NCBI GenBank assembly: GCA_905221605.1
Contig: CAJNDS010002257.1
Location: 709,922-773,921, forward strand
DNA from: Symbiodinium natans
Lineage: Eukaryota > Sar > Dinophyceae > Suessiales > Symbiodiniaceae
Length of the DNA stretch: 64,000 nucleotides
Reading direction: 5' to 3'
The translations under genes and the position numbers were made by a program. Shown piece after piece: positions 51,476-62,904 of the stretch (positions within the stretch are counted from its first letter, which is position 1; each line of letters begins with the position of its first letter). The notes under the pieces were generated by a model that saw only the letters and a program-made list of their open reading frames with translations, was not told where the DNA came from and searched no databases.

Positions 51476-54290
51476 ACAAAAAAACATTCACACAACATCT
51501 CGCCTTCCACTACTTTTGAGGGCGGCATAAAGCCGCATGAAACCTAGCAACAGTAGGACATGCCGTTTTGGGCGTCGAGTCTGCTGGCAAAGCACTCTGC
51601 CACGTCTGGCGCATAGGCTGACTGCATCGCGTAAGGATGGCCGATTTCGTCTTGGGTCTTGCCGGGGGCCACCACATGCCCGAACCTGCAGTAACAGAGC
51701 TTCTGCGTACCACAAACTGCCACTTTGGGCGCTGATGACATGCTGACTGACTCCAGGACCGCAGAACCTACAGTACTACCAACAAAACACACCAACGTAC
51801 CTCTCCGCATGCAAAAAAAAACATGTCCACATTTGCTGCCCTGAGGCTCCGAAACCCCTGACAAAACTTGGCCAAAGCAGAGGAAGGAGGCCACGGCCGA
51901 GGAGATCAACGGCCTTGCGATGGAGAGGAGGCAGTCACTGGCCACTGCATCTGAATGTTACGATGTGAGGCGTCTGGCAAATTTACGTTCTGGAGCTAAG
52001 GCACGCGTTGAAGTCACCACAGAGGATCAAGCCATGCCGTTGTGGCCCGCCATGCTTGGAAGCATCCTGCAGGGCTGAGCGCACCTGGCAGTTTGCTGCT
52101 GCTGGGTGGTACATGGTGGTACGGGCATGCACAATATGAGAATACCGCCGCATGGCCCGGCCTGGCTGACCCGGTCCATTGCTTTCAGGGGATTGCCCTC
52201 CAAGTGGGCATTAGCCACGCAAATCCTTGTGCCCGGCGACAGACGTGAGTACTCGACACCACGTAGGCCCATGTTTCAGGGTTTTTTACGCCAGTGGTTG
52301 TGTGTTCACATTTCGGACAAACTGATGTCAACAATAGGAAAATAATGAAAAGTTTGGTGTCTGGTGTCTCAGCACGATCACCGCGCAAATCACGCAAACC
52401 GAGGAGAAGAACCCGACTGCGATGTGCTTCCCAGCCTGGGCTCAGGTTGCACGATGCTGTGCCCACTACTCTACTCGCATGTCTGCGTGTTGCTGAGGCC
52501 CAACGTTTTCCTGAACAAACGCCCATCCTAGGAAACTTGAATGCTGATCATTTGAAAAAAACCCACATCCTACAGTTCGAAAATAATTGCCAGCGCGGAC
52601 ACCCAAAACGTGTTTTTCTCACACCTTTTCACGTTTTAGTACAACTGCCAAGCGAAGAGTCCCAGTAGGGGTGGCGCAGGCTGCCAACATGTTTCAGCTT
52701 TTCGTGAACCCGTACATCCAAGTACGACCGTTTCGCATTTCGCAATCCCCAACAACGACATCACATTTGACAAAAAGATGTCGAAAACCATAAAAGCGCA
52801 TGTCTGAAAGCGAGGGCAAATTGGCATTTGTTTTTGTTTGGGGGATAAGATTGATCATCTAGCCCAGCGGCCGACCTCAAAGCGATCTTCGCGGAAGAAC
52901 GTTGCGTTCCCCGTCCGGTGATCATCCTTCCTTCCGTGCAAACGGGCGGAGGGTTCGCGTACTGTTGTGAAACATGAAACAAAGAACATTGTCTCTGTTG
53001 TTGTTAAGTCTTGCTGGGGCATGCCCCAACCTCTTCTGCACTCTCCCAGCGTAGCCCAGCGAGGCTAGCCGCGGCTGCAGGTCTGCTTCGTAAAGCTCGC
53101 ACATCACCTTGTCGCGAGGTGCGGTTCAGACAGTCTCGAAACACTGAGCTTCAAGCGGAACCTAACATGCGGGCAGGGACGAGCCCGAATGTTGACACGT
53201 GACACTTTTTCTGCTTTTGCCCGAGAACGCGGCGAGGGTTTTTCAGCGAAATGGTTTTCCAGGGTTCTTCGTTTCGTTGTTGCATGGATCGCTATTGGGT
53301 GATGCCTGGCGCGCCTCCTCACATCGTGCTGGTTCGTGGGATGTGCTCACATATGTCCGAACGACAAGCCTCTCGGTGTTCCCGGCGTGTCGTTGCCATG
53401 GCGCGTGACAACGCTCACTTTTTTGCTCGCGAGCGACAACCCTCTCGGTGTCCCCTGAGGTGCCGTGACGCTGGCGCGTGGGAGGCGTTCACATATGTGT
53501 CCGCGATCAACAACCCTGTCGGCCTCTCCTGGCGCATCTTGCTGTGTGCAGGGTGTCATGACGCTGGTGCACGTCAAACCGCCGGGCAGGTGGAGCAACA
53601 GGGGCTGGAGGCCTTGCACGCAAGCATCGAGGATATGTCAGACAAGAGCAGCTAGCAAAGTAACAGGAAGGCAACGTGCTGGCTGCTGAGTTTGATCGCT
53701 TAGTGGCCCTTTCTCGCTCTTTGCTCTTTGCTGCCGGTAAACAAAGGTGGTCCACGCCAAGGCCCTACCACTGCCGCACGCAGCAGGCAGTAACCAACAC
53801 CCAGGCAATGCGAGGATGGTCCAAACCCTTTGGCACGCAAATGCACGGATGAAAGAAGCAACCTCGGCGACCTTTTAGCCGGAGGAAATCTGGGCTGCAT
53901 TTTTGTTTGTTGCATCGTCGGTGCTGAGCAGCTTACTGTGTCGACGCAACAGGCTGTCGCGAGCACTGCTCATCACTGCTCCATGGGGCCGCGACAAAAA
54001 ATGCGTCAACCCATGAAAATAAGTACTCAACCGACCAGACCGAAACCACAACCTATTACAGTTGAGAGAAACAAGACGGAACGTGGTCAGCGCGTCGGAT
54101 CCGCCTACCTCCGCAAGGTGGGACGGGTGGTGAGAACGCGCGCAGCATGCGGCCCCGCCTGCGAATCCAGAAAGGCGGCCGAGGCAGCGTCGTTCAAGCA
54201 ATTTCTGCAAACGTAAAACCTATGACGTTGGGAGCTGTGAAAGCAAAGCGTGTTACAAACAACAAATACCCCCTCAGGTTGTCAGGGGAG
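51476..54290. other. No confident gene
   Basis: Mixed short frames. A three-copy degenerate repeat of about 70 bp occurs at about 53346-53530 (CACATATGT, CGACAACCCTCTCGGTGT, TGGCGCGTG), giving the repetitive plus frame at 53251-53655. Confidence 0.35.
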
Positions 54291-54299
54291 GGGCCTAGG

Positions 54300-54552
54300 G
54301 CGCCCATTTTAGACCTTTTGTTGGCCCCAACTGTGCTATTTCCCAGGGACTGGGCATAACCCGGGCAAACCATTTTAGACCTTTTGTTGGCTATGGACTG
54401 CATCTGCAACATGGCTAAGACAACCCACAGCCGGGCCCAAAAAGCGCGACACCGACAGGTCTGCAATGGCAAGCCGGGAAGGGTCTAAAATGCCTCTGGA
54501 CCCATTTCAGACCCCTGGTTCCCTGACACCGAAGGGTCACCATTTAAGACCC
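54300..54552. repeat. CCATTTTAGACC dispersed short repeat
   Basis: CCATTTTAGACCTTTTGTTG occurs twice (about 54303 and 54370). Variants GGGTCTAAAATG, CCCATTTCAGACCC and ACCATTTAAGACCC follow within 180 bp, in both orientations. Confidence 0.8.
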
Positions 54553-54890
54553 CCCGCAAACTGAGGGGATCAACAAATCGCATCATGAGCGAGGGGCACG
54601 CGTGGCAGCAGGGGATGTTGAGCACCTAGTCGACCATCAGCGGTTGTAGCCGTGACTGGTTGAAAACCAGAGGTATCACAGGCTGCAGCTGGAGCGTTGT
54701 TGCGAATGTTGCCTTTTGCTGGCACAGCGGGGTCGCCAACACAGCTCGAACCTCGTTCAGCGGATACTGGACAAAATAAGCCGTGTGCAATTGCAGGCCA
54801 TTGACCTTGTTCACGGAACAAAGTAACAGCAAGGTCAAGTCACTTAAGTTCCGAGGCTGATCGTATGCATGCGTAGATTTGCATGATAAG

Positions 54891-54909
54891 ATTTTTTTTT
54901 TTTTTTTTT
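54891..54909 (-). other. Poly(A) tail of the minus-strand LINE (T-run on plus)
   Basis: Nineteen T on the plus strand, about 50 bp past the endonuclease stop codon; fits a LINE 3' poly(A). Confidence 0.7.
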
Positions 54910-54961
54910 CCTCGCGGCGGTCGTGATCCAGGTCCCCACACCCCCCCTATGTACACACGTC

Positions 54962-56080
54962 TCACCGAAGCGGCAGGCGGCTGGGCCCCGCGAAATCGGC
55001 GAGCTCAAGGACATCAGCGAGGGGGACCCCGTCCGGCGAGCCCGGCAGCGCCGGCATCGTCCAGACACCCAGGGCCGTGCTGGCAACTGCCCTCTGCACG
55101 GCGACCGAGAGCAGGCCCCACCATCGCCTTGCCCACCCCTGGGCCGCCGTGGCACGCAGGGTTGCAGGGGCCCTCTGAACGCGGAGACGCAGGAGCTGGC
55201 GAACGAAGCGCTGGCACTCCTCGCCCCACCTGCCGCCCACCTCCGCCGCGAGCACGACGAGCCGTTGCGGACCTCCCCGCAGGAGCTCGGGATATCGCGC
55301 GTGCTTGCGGCGGCGCGCGGCCGCCAACGCGGCCCCGTCTCGCACGTCGGCACCTGGGACTGGGCGACCCGCTCGCGTCAGGGGCGAGACAAGCGTCGCG
55401 TCACAACAGAGTGCCTCACCGCCCGGCGTGGCCCCGTACACCACCAAGTCCAAGCGGCGGCGGTCCGCAGGCGCAACGCCAGGTGCCGTGGTCCGGGCCA
55501 GCCACTGCTGTGGCACTACTCGGCCCTCCGCCCCGACCGCCTCACGCGCGACCTGCACCCACGCGCGCTCAAGGACAAAGCCTCGGCGCGGCAGCAAGCC
55601 AGTACGCGGGCAGGCGACGAAGTGGTCACCTAACGCATCGGCCTGTCCATGGCAGCCGGGAGCTCCGTCGCCTCCACAATGCAGGGCGGTCAATGGTAGC
55701 GGCAGGCGGAGGCGTCGCCTGAGGGCAATGTGCATCAAGTCTGGGGCCAGGGTCGCAGCTGCGTCAGCCGGTATGGCGGCGAGCCACATGCCCGCATGTT
55801 GCCCAGACTGAGAGCGAAAGAGGGCTCGCGCATCGGGCGCCATGGCCGGGAGCAGTTCGCGTTCTCGGAAGGACGTGTGGAGTGCGAGAACAGCGCGTCG
55901 CTGCCAGCCAGGGCCACCGAGCCCGAGCTCACCGTCTGTAGCCGGGACCTGGGCCCCGTCGGCACATGCCGCCCAGTGAGGCCGCTCCTCCCAACCAGCC
56001 GCGTCTAAGCGCTCCGTAGCCGCCGCCGCTGCCCGCACGCAGGGCGGTGCGGCGACTGCATCGCCTTCGAGCGCGCGCAC
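54962..56080 (-). CDS. LINE C-terminal part: zinc knuckle and restriction-like endonuclease
   Basis: A 372-codon frame, first codon not ATG, so it is an internal piece. Residues about 70-105 carry the conserved stretch up to MWLAAIPAD. Cys135, Cys143, His153 and Cys157 form a CCHC-type knuckle (GDHFVACP). The endonuclease signature follows: Asp211 (RRLDLVVYG), Asp227 (CCDATL) and Lys259 with Tyr263 (RRRKHARYP), in the PD-(D/E)xK style of R2-like elements. These enzymes nick a target for reverse transcription at the site. The frame is intact to its stop. Confidence 0.65.
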   Translation of the reverse strand: MRALEGDAVAAPPCVRAAAAATERLDAAGWEERPHWAACADGAQVPATDGELGLGGPGWQRRAVLALHTSFRERELLPAMAPDARALFRSQSGQHAGMWLAAIPADAAATLAPDLMHIALRRRLRLPLPLTALHCGGDGAPGCHGQADALGDHFVACPRTGLLPRRGFVLERAWVQVAREAVGAEGRVVPQQWLARTTAPGVAPADRRRLDLVVYGATPGGEALCCDATLVSPLTRAGRPVPGADVRDGAALAAARRRKHARYPELLRGGPQRLVVLAAEVGGRWGEECQRFVRQLLRLRVQRAPATLRATAAQGWARRWWGLLSVAVQRAVASTALGVWTMPALPGSPDGVPLADVLELADFAGPSRLPLR

Positions 56081-56159
56081 GAGTTGCTGGGCGACGTCGG
56101 GGAAGCGTTGGTTTTTTTTTTGCGGACCTTTTTACCGGCAATCCAGAGTCCCGACCGTC

Positions 56160-56660
56160 AGTGCCTACCTAGTCCTACGGAGTACGGAGGCGCTCCTGCC
56201 GGGGACACTAGTGAGGCCCCTGGCGGCTGCCCATGACTGGGAGCTGCCAGCGCACGTCTGCAAGCACTTCGTGCAGCTCCGGCGCCTCTCCGGCGACGTT
56301 GCACTCTCCCGCGAGCGGGAGTTCCAACAAGGACGCGGCGATGGCGCACAAAAGCTTCGCTGCCGAGCGGCGCTCCTAGTACCAGTAACCCCTGCTGGTC
56401 TGCCGGCAAGGACCAGGCACCCGTCCAGACTGGCTCGGCACCCACCGGCTGGAGACGGGCCAGGCCGGCAGGCTCCTCACCGCCAGCATTCCATACGCGG
56501 GTCTTGCCTCGATTCAAGCGTATGCGCGCATGGCGCCACAGCGCGTCCTCCAGGGCGCTGTGCAGCGCATCGGTGCGCTCCGGTGCTGACACGACATAGT
56601 TGTCGTCCAAGAACGCGAAGATGGCCTCACCCTCTTGCAGCCCTGCCGCTGCCTCGCTCT
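56160..56660 (-). pseudogene. LINE reverse transcriptase palm fragment, second copy
   Basis: Contains EGEAIFAFLDDNYVVSAPER, HARIRLNRGKTRVWNAGG and QGLLVLGAPLGSEAFV, the palm and following segment of the same RT family. It has frame changes around 56200-56300. A short T-run at 56112-56120 next to it may be an A-tail of a copy inserted into the endonuclease piece. Confidence 0.6.
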
Positions 56661-56849
56661 TGTAATTGATTTGGGACGTGCTGTTTTTGCAACGTCGGGG
56701 ATGGGAACGAACCCGTTTGGAGTTGGCCGTGCCCGTGTCAGATGAAGCTGCACCTGAATTGTGCTGTTCAGCTGCGGTTGAGCAACAATCGCCCATGTTG
56801 TCCGCATTGTCGACGCGGGTGGCCGGGCCGCAGTGCCGGGAATCGCCGA

Positions 56850-58755
56850 TAGCCAAGCGCCGGCATGGGGACCAGATTGGCGCCGTAACACTGCTCGACG
56901 AGCAGGCGTCAATGACGGCAGCAGCACACGGTCGCGAAAGTACAAGTTCCGAGTGCGCGATGCATGTTGCTGCCATCCATGCGGCCACTCGCCCAGCTGA
57001 GGTTCCGCGGTTGGGTCCGCCGTTGGTTTCCTGCTACATGCTGCCATGTGGGGCACGCCTCCCAACCTTCCGTGAGGAGCAACGTGCGGGCATCCGCCGC
57101 ATGGCGAAGGCACGCCATGTCGGCCCCCCCGCGGGAGTGTTTCGACGCAGTGCGCCGCAAAACTGGGAGCCTGGCCCCCCTGACTGGCAAGGCGTCCGCC
57201 CAGGCTGCCCAGTAAGCCGCCGGTGCCGAGCGCGTCGCCGACTGCAGACCTAAGCCACCTAACGCTGCTGGCAGGAAAGCGATCGCCCCGCGCAAGGTGC
57301 GCATCCCCTGGTGGGGCCCCCGCCACACCGCCCAAGCAGTCCAGTGGCCTGTGCCAGATGGCATCGTCATGGCCTGCGGCATACGAAGCAATGGCGGCTG
57401 GGAGACTGTGCGTGGTTCGCGCGCGGAGCACGCAGAGCGCGAGCAGCAACCATGAACATTGCAGGTCAGGGAGCTGGGGCAGTTGCTGCAGGAGTTGCTG
57501 CTCTTCTTCGAGCAGCCGGTTCACCGCCCAGGCATGCACGAAATCCGTGTGGCCTACAGGGGAGCCCAGCACAACCATGCCTCGCTCGTGCGAGGGCCGG
57601 TCCCCCCTCCACACGTCGGGGCCAAGCTCAGCCAGGCCCGGCGGAGCAGCCCCCTCCGAGCCTCCGAGCCCTCGCGTTTTGCCAAAATTGGATGCGATGC
57701 CACAATGCGCCTCCACTGCCCCGGTCACCGTGTCGAGTGCCGGACGTGCTCTTGATGCCACCGTGATGACGTAGAGGTCATCAAGGTATGCCAGCAGCTT
57801 GTCGGCTGGATTGAGGTCGCCTGCTGCCCGTGCGAGAGCACCGTGTTGCCCCAAGGCAAATAACGCGGGGGCCAATGGGTCGCCCTGCTCACAGCCCTCG
57901 GCCTGGTGGACATCACGCCTGCGGCCGCGTCCCGCCAGCTATAGGTGGAGGGGCGACCATAGAACATGCGCACGAAAGGCAGCAGTTAACTGCAACTTGA
58001 CCCGGAAGGAAATGCTATCGTAGTCACTGCAGCCATCGAGCGAAACGACGACTGCGTCCTCGTGCAACGCCGCTCGGACGGTCGCAACAATGGCGTCAGT
58101 GCCCGCCCGCGACTGGAGTGCGTACTGGTACGGTCGCGTGGCGTGGTCGAAAGTTGTTCCCCACTGCTTGGCGAGCACGCGCGACGAAGCGGCGGAATGC
58201 GTCGCCTGTGGCTATGCCGCGGATCCCGCCGTCAGGCTTGTGGAGAGCTGTCAATCGGGCCATGGCAACGGCGGCGGCCCCTTCGGCGGGCACGCGGGCC
58301 CGGGCCAATTGCGTGGCGGAGTGCGTGGCGGCGTGGGCTAGGAGCTCCTGCGCGGGGGATATCTTGCAACAGCAGCTTGAAGTGCTCAACCTGCATGCCA
58401 GACAGGCCTGGTGCGCCCCCGCGGCGCGCATCTCGCAGCGCGCATCTCGCAGCGCGGACGCCACAGCTTTTGGCGTCAGGGTCACGGGCTCGGCTGGCTC
58501 GTGCGCGAGGGTGTCCAGCGGGATGGGCTGGCGGTGCTGGCGTGGGACGGCAGGCCTGCGCGCTGGGTCCGTGAGCGCCGCATACGTTTGTTCTGTTCCC
58601 GGGGCCAAAGCTGGAGCTGTAAGGACTTGCCTGACGCGCGAGACCTCCCCCATGCGTACTGTAGCGCACGGGCGTCGGCCTCCTCCGCGTTGGGCTCCGG
58701 GGCCGCGTCCTCTGCTCGGGGCAGCTGGCGCGCCTCGCGCAACAAGCAGAGCCAC
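56850..58755 (-). pseudogene. LINE reverse transcriptase, first copy (several frames)
   Basis: Three overlapping minus frames carry the parts in order: fingers at 58096-58755, motif A at 57939-58178, motif C and thumb at 56850-57875 (including LLAYLDDLYVIT and the motif RRQSGPHAGAWLSAIPG). The frame changes between them, near 58150 and 57900, break the enzyme. The antisense plus frames over this GC-rich DNA are shadows. Confidence 0.65.
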
Positions 58756-58920
58756 TCGCCCTCCTGCTGGAATGCCGCCGCGCGACTGAGGAGCTCTTCG
58801 CGGCCGCCCGGGCCGTGTTTGATGGACGGCCGAGCCAGGAGCATGCGTGGCGCCAGGAGAAAAAGCTTCCAGGCTCGGAGGGTCGCCCTACCTGTCCTTT
58901 GTCTTCGCCCCGGAAGAGCA

Positions 58921-59613
58921 TATGGGTACAACGCTTTGTTGAGGACTTTGTATTCTCAACAAACTGGATCTGTCGCTGATAGCCGTGCTTTTCCAATTCG
59001 ACGCGGAGTGAAGCAAGGCGATGTCATCAGTCCTATTTTGTTCAAAGCTGGGCTAGAACACGCAATCAGGATGTGGAAGGCACATTTGCTTGACCATGGC
59101 ATCGACATCGGCTCTACCGCGAATTTGACTTATGTGCGTTTCGCCGACGATTTAATGATTTATGCCAAGTCGTGGCGTGAGCTTGTTATCATGCTGGAGT
59201 CATTGGAGGCTGACTTGGCGTCAGTTGGCTTATCGTTGAATGCAGCGAAAACTCGAATTTTCACAACAGCCATTTCGCCAGAGGTTGCTTACATTGACGT
59301 TGGCGGTGAAATGATCCAGGTTTTGGGTGACGGAGAGACACATATGTACCTTGGACGGAAAATTTGTGGCGACCTTCGACGCCCATCAAGAACAGAGCTG
59401 GCGCATCGTATCAGTGCAGCGTGGGGGAAGTTCAATAAGCTGAGATTCATATTCGTGAACAAGCACCTGTCAATCAAAGGCAGATTGAAGCTTTTCAACG
59501 CCGTGGTCACTCCTACGGCACTGTTCGGACTTTCTACATTGGCACTGACGGCGCGACAGCTGGAACAGCTTGATATATGCCAGCGAAGGATGTTTCGAAG
59601 CATTGTTGGATAG
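58921..59613 (+). pseudogene. LINE reverse transcriptase palm and thumb
   Basis: LYSQQTGSVADSRAFPIRRG, then KQGDVISPILFKAGLEHAI (motif B), YVRFADDLMIYAKSW (motif C with the Asp pair at 59146-59151), SVGLSLNAAKTRIF (motif D) and a thumb region up to QRRMFRSIVG. It resembles L1/I-type non-LTR elements rather than the neighbouring restriction-endonuclease family. The fingers and endonuclease are missing. The upstream part of the long frame (58411-58910) is antisense to the other LINE and not real. Confidence 0.75.
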
Positions 59614-59729
59614 AGTCGCAACGCAGATGCAACTTGGGAAGAGACGATGCGACGCATGAATGCCCGGGCATCGTCTGCTCTCAGGCAACATCCTGTGCCT
59701 TCGTGGTCCAGTGTTCATCGTGCTAACCA

Positions 59730-59973
59730 GCACTTTGCACTTTGCACTTTGCCCGTTCGAGTCACGAAGACTACGGTCCTTTCAGGACAAGGGACAACGG
59801 TGGGTGTTACGAGCTAATTAATGTGCGAGGCCGTGTCAAACTGTACAAAATCATGTCTTGTTGACGGCCATCTTGGCAGATGAGCTACATCAGACCACGA
59901 ACTACATCCAGGGAACTGTGACATTACAAACTTGTTCAACTCATCATCCCATCGCTTGGGGGGGCGACCAGGT
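59730..59973 (+). repeat. 244-bp inverted repeat, left arm
   Basis: Reverse complement of 60071-60314 with a single mismatch seen (near 59937). It starts GCACTTTGCACTTTGCAC and ends GCGACCAGGT. Confidence 0.95.
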
Positions 59974-60070
59974 TCGTAATGAACCTGACTGCGAAGAATG
60001 CTTGGCCATTATGCGCTGCAACCTGGAGTCCGTCATCCCAGCACAATTTCAATAGTGTGCCGAGACGACG

Positions 60071-60314
60071 ACCTGGTCGCCCCCCCAAGCGATGGGATGA
60101 TGAGTTGAATAAGTTTGTAATGTCACAGTTCCCTGGATGTAGTTCGTGGTCTGATGTAGCTCATCTGCCAAGATGGCCGTCAACAAGACATGATTTTGTA
60201 CAGTTTGACACGGCCTCGCACATTAATTAGCTCGTAACACCCACCGTTGTCCCTTGTCCTGAAAGGACCGTAGTCTTCGTGACTCGAACGGGCAAAGTGC
60301 AAAGTGCAAAGTGC
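60071..60314 (+). repeat. 244-bp inverted repeat, right arm
   Basis: Carries the plus-strand coding end of the LINE (GRPPKRWDDELNKF to DFVQFDTASHIN, stop near 60230). The 97-bp spacer 59974-60070 separates the arms. Confidence 0.95.
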
Positions 60315-62904
60315 CACCACCAGCACCACCACCACCCACCCAACACGCTGCCGGAACAGCCCTAGCGCGACATCGGGCGAGCAAGCGCACGGGCCTCCAG
60401 CGGCCGCCGACCTCGATAATGAGCGAGGACAACGAACCGACAGCGAGCGGCATGCTCTTTGGAAGCGCGCTAGCTGGAGCGTGCGGTGATGGCGCTGCGT
60501 CGACGGCAGAAACGAGCGTCATATCGATCGCGAGCTCTGCCCCGTTCCAGGGAGACAAACCGTTAGCGCGACCTCGATGCGTCACTCGTCGGTCCGGGTG
60601 CGGTGCCGGCGTTGGTGAAGTTGAGGTCCCGGAGCCTCGGCATGCCTTGGCCTCCCGGCATACCCAAGCAGCTGCGCGCTCAAACGAATTTCGCAGGCAC
60701 GCGTGTTGCTTCTCCTGAGGATTAGGGCACAAATCACAAGCAGATGTGAGATTTTTCACGCTAGCTAGCCATTTGATCTAAAATGAATGTTTTGCAGAAT
60801 GGGCGGTACTGCGAAAACACGTCACCTCGGTATCAGAACCCTGCGTGAAATTACGCCTGCGCTCACGCCAAACTGCGTTTCGCGCATGGAAGGCATCCAT
60901 GCAGCGTTCATTCTGGCTGATGCTCGGTACTTTCGGAGGTTGGGGGTGCCCAACGGGCAATGCCAAGAGTCACGTGTGAAATGTTTCAAGAAGTAAGCCG
61001 CCTACCATCGCGATTTCAAACTGCCGTTGCACTTCCTTTCCAATCGGTATTAACTTGTTAACCTGGAACTGCCACCAAGCAAGCATGGACCAGACAGAGT
61101 CCTTCCAATCTTTAGTAATCTTCAGATCAGTTTTCGTCAAATAAAAGACGGTTGTTTATCTTGGACACCTACTACTGCACCTCCTGCAGGGCGATGATGT
61201 CCGGGTTAGCTTCTCTCAACTCCTCGACGATCGCATCCGACCGGGCTTCCCACTCCTGGGCACAGTGTTCAATCGAACAACGACATACGGTAGTCATACA
61301 AAACAAATTGCGCGCAGCAAGCTCTTTCGAGATATACCTCGCTCGTGATTCCATCATACCATGTTTACATTTGGCTTGGGGCGCTTGGTACCCATCATTG
61401 TTTTCCTGGCGCGATCCTCGCACCGCCAGTCGTCTGACGATATGCTAGACCCACTGACCCATCCCCAACCCACCCCCTTCCCCACACTCCCCCAAACCCA
61501 GCCCCCAGACCCACCCCAGACCCAGACCCACCCCCCCGACCCCAGACCCAAACCCACCCCAACACCCAGACCCACCCCCCAGACCCGACCCACCCCCCAG
61601 ACCCACCCCGCATCGCTCACACGGCAACACTGCAATCACCCCCGAGATGCTAAGAACGGGATATGCGGCGTCTCTCAAGTAGGGTTTCTTGCATGTCACA
61701 ATCCGTACTTCAACATTGGAACCCGAACTCACTTACTTGGACGGGTGCAACACGGTTCAATGTGACCCGTCTACTGATACATCGCGGTGAAGCACACTGG
61801 AAATATTGAGCACCGGTCCATTGCGGCTGGAGGAACGTGAAAATAATGACCAGATCCAGCAGCAAAGCAAGGCGCCAGAACGTTCCTTGCGAAAGTTTGT
61901 TGTTGCATGCCGGCTTGCTTTGATTGTTTAGCAAGCAAGCCATCTCGTAGCTTTGGCAACCAAGACGCCAAGAGACAATCGTAATGTCCTCTCAGAAACA
62001 CAAACAAGAAAGAGATAGAGAAAGAGAGAAAGAGAGAGAATGACACAAAAAGAACAATGAGATAAACAGAGAGAGAGAAAGAAAGAGACGGGTCCTGGGT
62101 TTCACGATCAAAACGGAAAATTTTTAAAATGTACATGAAACATGTCCCAACATCAGCGCAGCAAACATGACAGTGTCATGAACATTCAAACATGAAAAAT
62201 GCAGGTTGTGTGAAGTTGCCCCTCAAGAAACACACCCACACATCACTACGCACTGTTTAATGAAAGACGACAGCCATGATACTTGCGGCAAAGCTTTGGG
62301 GGATGCCAATATTTGAAACAAGATTTCAGACATGTATGCCGTGGCAACAGATAAAATAAAACATGTACGGGCCTCGTTCAGCAACACCACCCCAAACATA
62401 TCAAGCTCAAGCTAACACACATGCCCGAAGTCCCCAAACAAGCTCATGTGGTCACAAGGCCATAACAGCGCCGAAAGATGAAAAACCGTGTGAGAGTTCC
62501 TCGTCGCAACACCAAAAAACTGGCCTCACAACTGTCTGTGAGCTCACCCTTGTCGCCCTCTCGGGCAAAACGGCCCCCGCGTGAACATCGAGCCATGGCG
62601 CACTCATCAGGATTTTTGGGGCTTCGAGAGGTTGTTTGATTGTTTGCACGATTCAGAACGGTTTCTTTGCGCGCTTGACCTCACAGCATCGAACATTGCC
62701 AGGTTCATTGCGCACATGACTTCACTGCACGAGAATTGTTAATTAACAGCCACTCCACCCATGATACGCAAGGCATTTCATTCTGCTATCTCCAAACCTT
62801 TTGAGAAAGGTGTTGCTTGCACCACATGTCATGCATGGTCAGCCATGGAATGGTGCCAGCCGCCCCCAGAAAAAACAACGCACAAGAAACAGTACAAGTT
62901 CTTA
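60315..62904. other. No confident gene; C-rich and GA-rich patches
   Basis: A C-rich patch at 61455-61610 (ACCCAGACCCACCCC words) and a GA-rich patch at about 62009-62090. No domains were recognised on either strand. Confidence 0.35.

Larger units (their letters stand above)
54891..58910 (-). mobile_element. GC-rich LINE pieces with restriction-like endonuclease (R2/NeSL-type layout)
   Basis: Read on the minus strand: RT fingers (ALHKPDGGIRGIATGDAFRR), motif A (SLDGCSDYDSISF, catalytic Asp near 58036), motif C (AYLDDLYVIT near 57780), then a C-terminal stretch ending LSAIPG near 56850. A second palm fragment (AFLDDNYVV near 56607) follows, and then another C-terminal part with a zinc knuckle and restriction-like endonuclease (54962-56080), ending about 50 bp before a T-run that is a poly(A) tail on the minus strand. 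Two YxDD-type palms and two versions of the 'QSGxHAGxWLxAIP' motif show that at least two related copies are joined or nested. Many frame changes; not active. Confidence 0.75.
58915..60230 (+). mobile_element. 5'-truncated LINE of a second family, with rearranged 3' end
   Basis: Begins abruptly inside an RT at the edge of the GC-rich LINE, head-to-head with it. Base composition changes from GC-rich to balanced at the join. The RT palm and thumb are present, a TAG (59611-59613) interrupts the frame, and the same frame then continues (WEETMRRMNARASSALRQ). From 59730 the element's own 3' end appears inverted, then a 97-bp spacer, then the 3' end in the normal orientation with the coding end PRRRPGRPPKRWDDELNKFV. 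Confidence 0.75.

Noticed and set aside
50030-51528. 485-codon Leu/Ser-rich minus frame and Glu/Arg-rich plus frames
   Set aside because: Translation of the polypurine tract; no conserved residues.
54883-55722. 279-codon plus frame
   Set aside because: Antisense to the LINE endonuclease frame in GC-rich DNA.
58411-58910. N-terminal half of the 400-codon plus frame
   Set aside because: Antisense to the minus-strand LINE RT fingers; only the part from about 58921 matches an RT.
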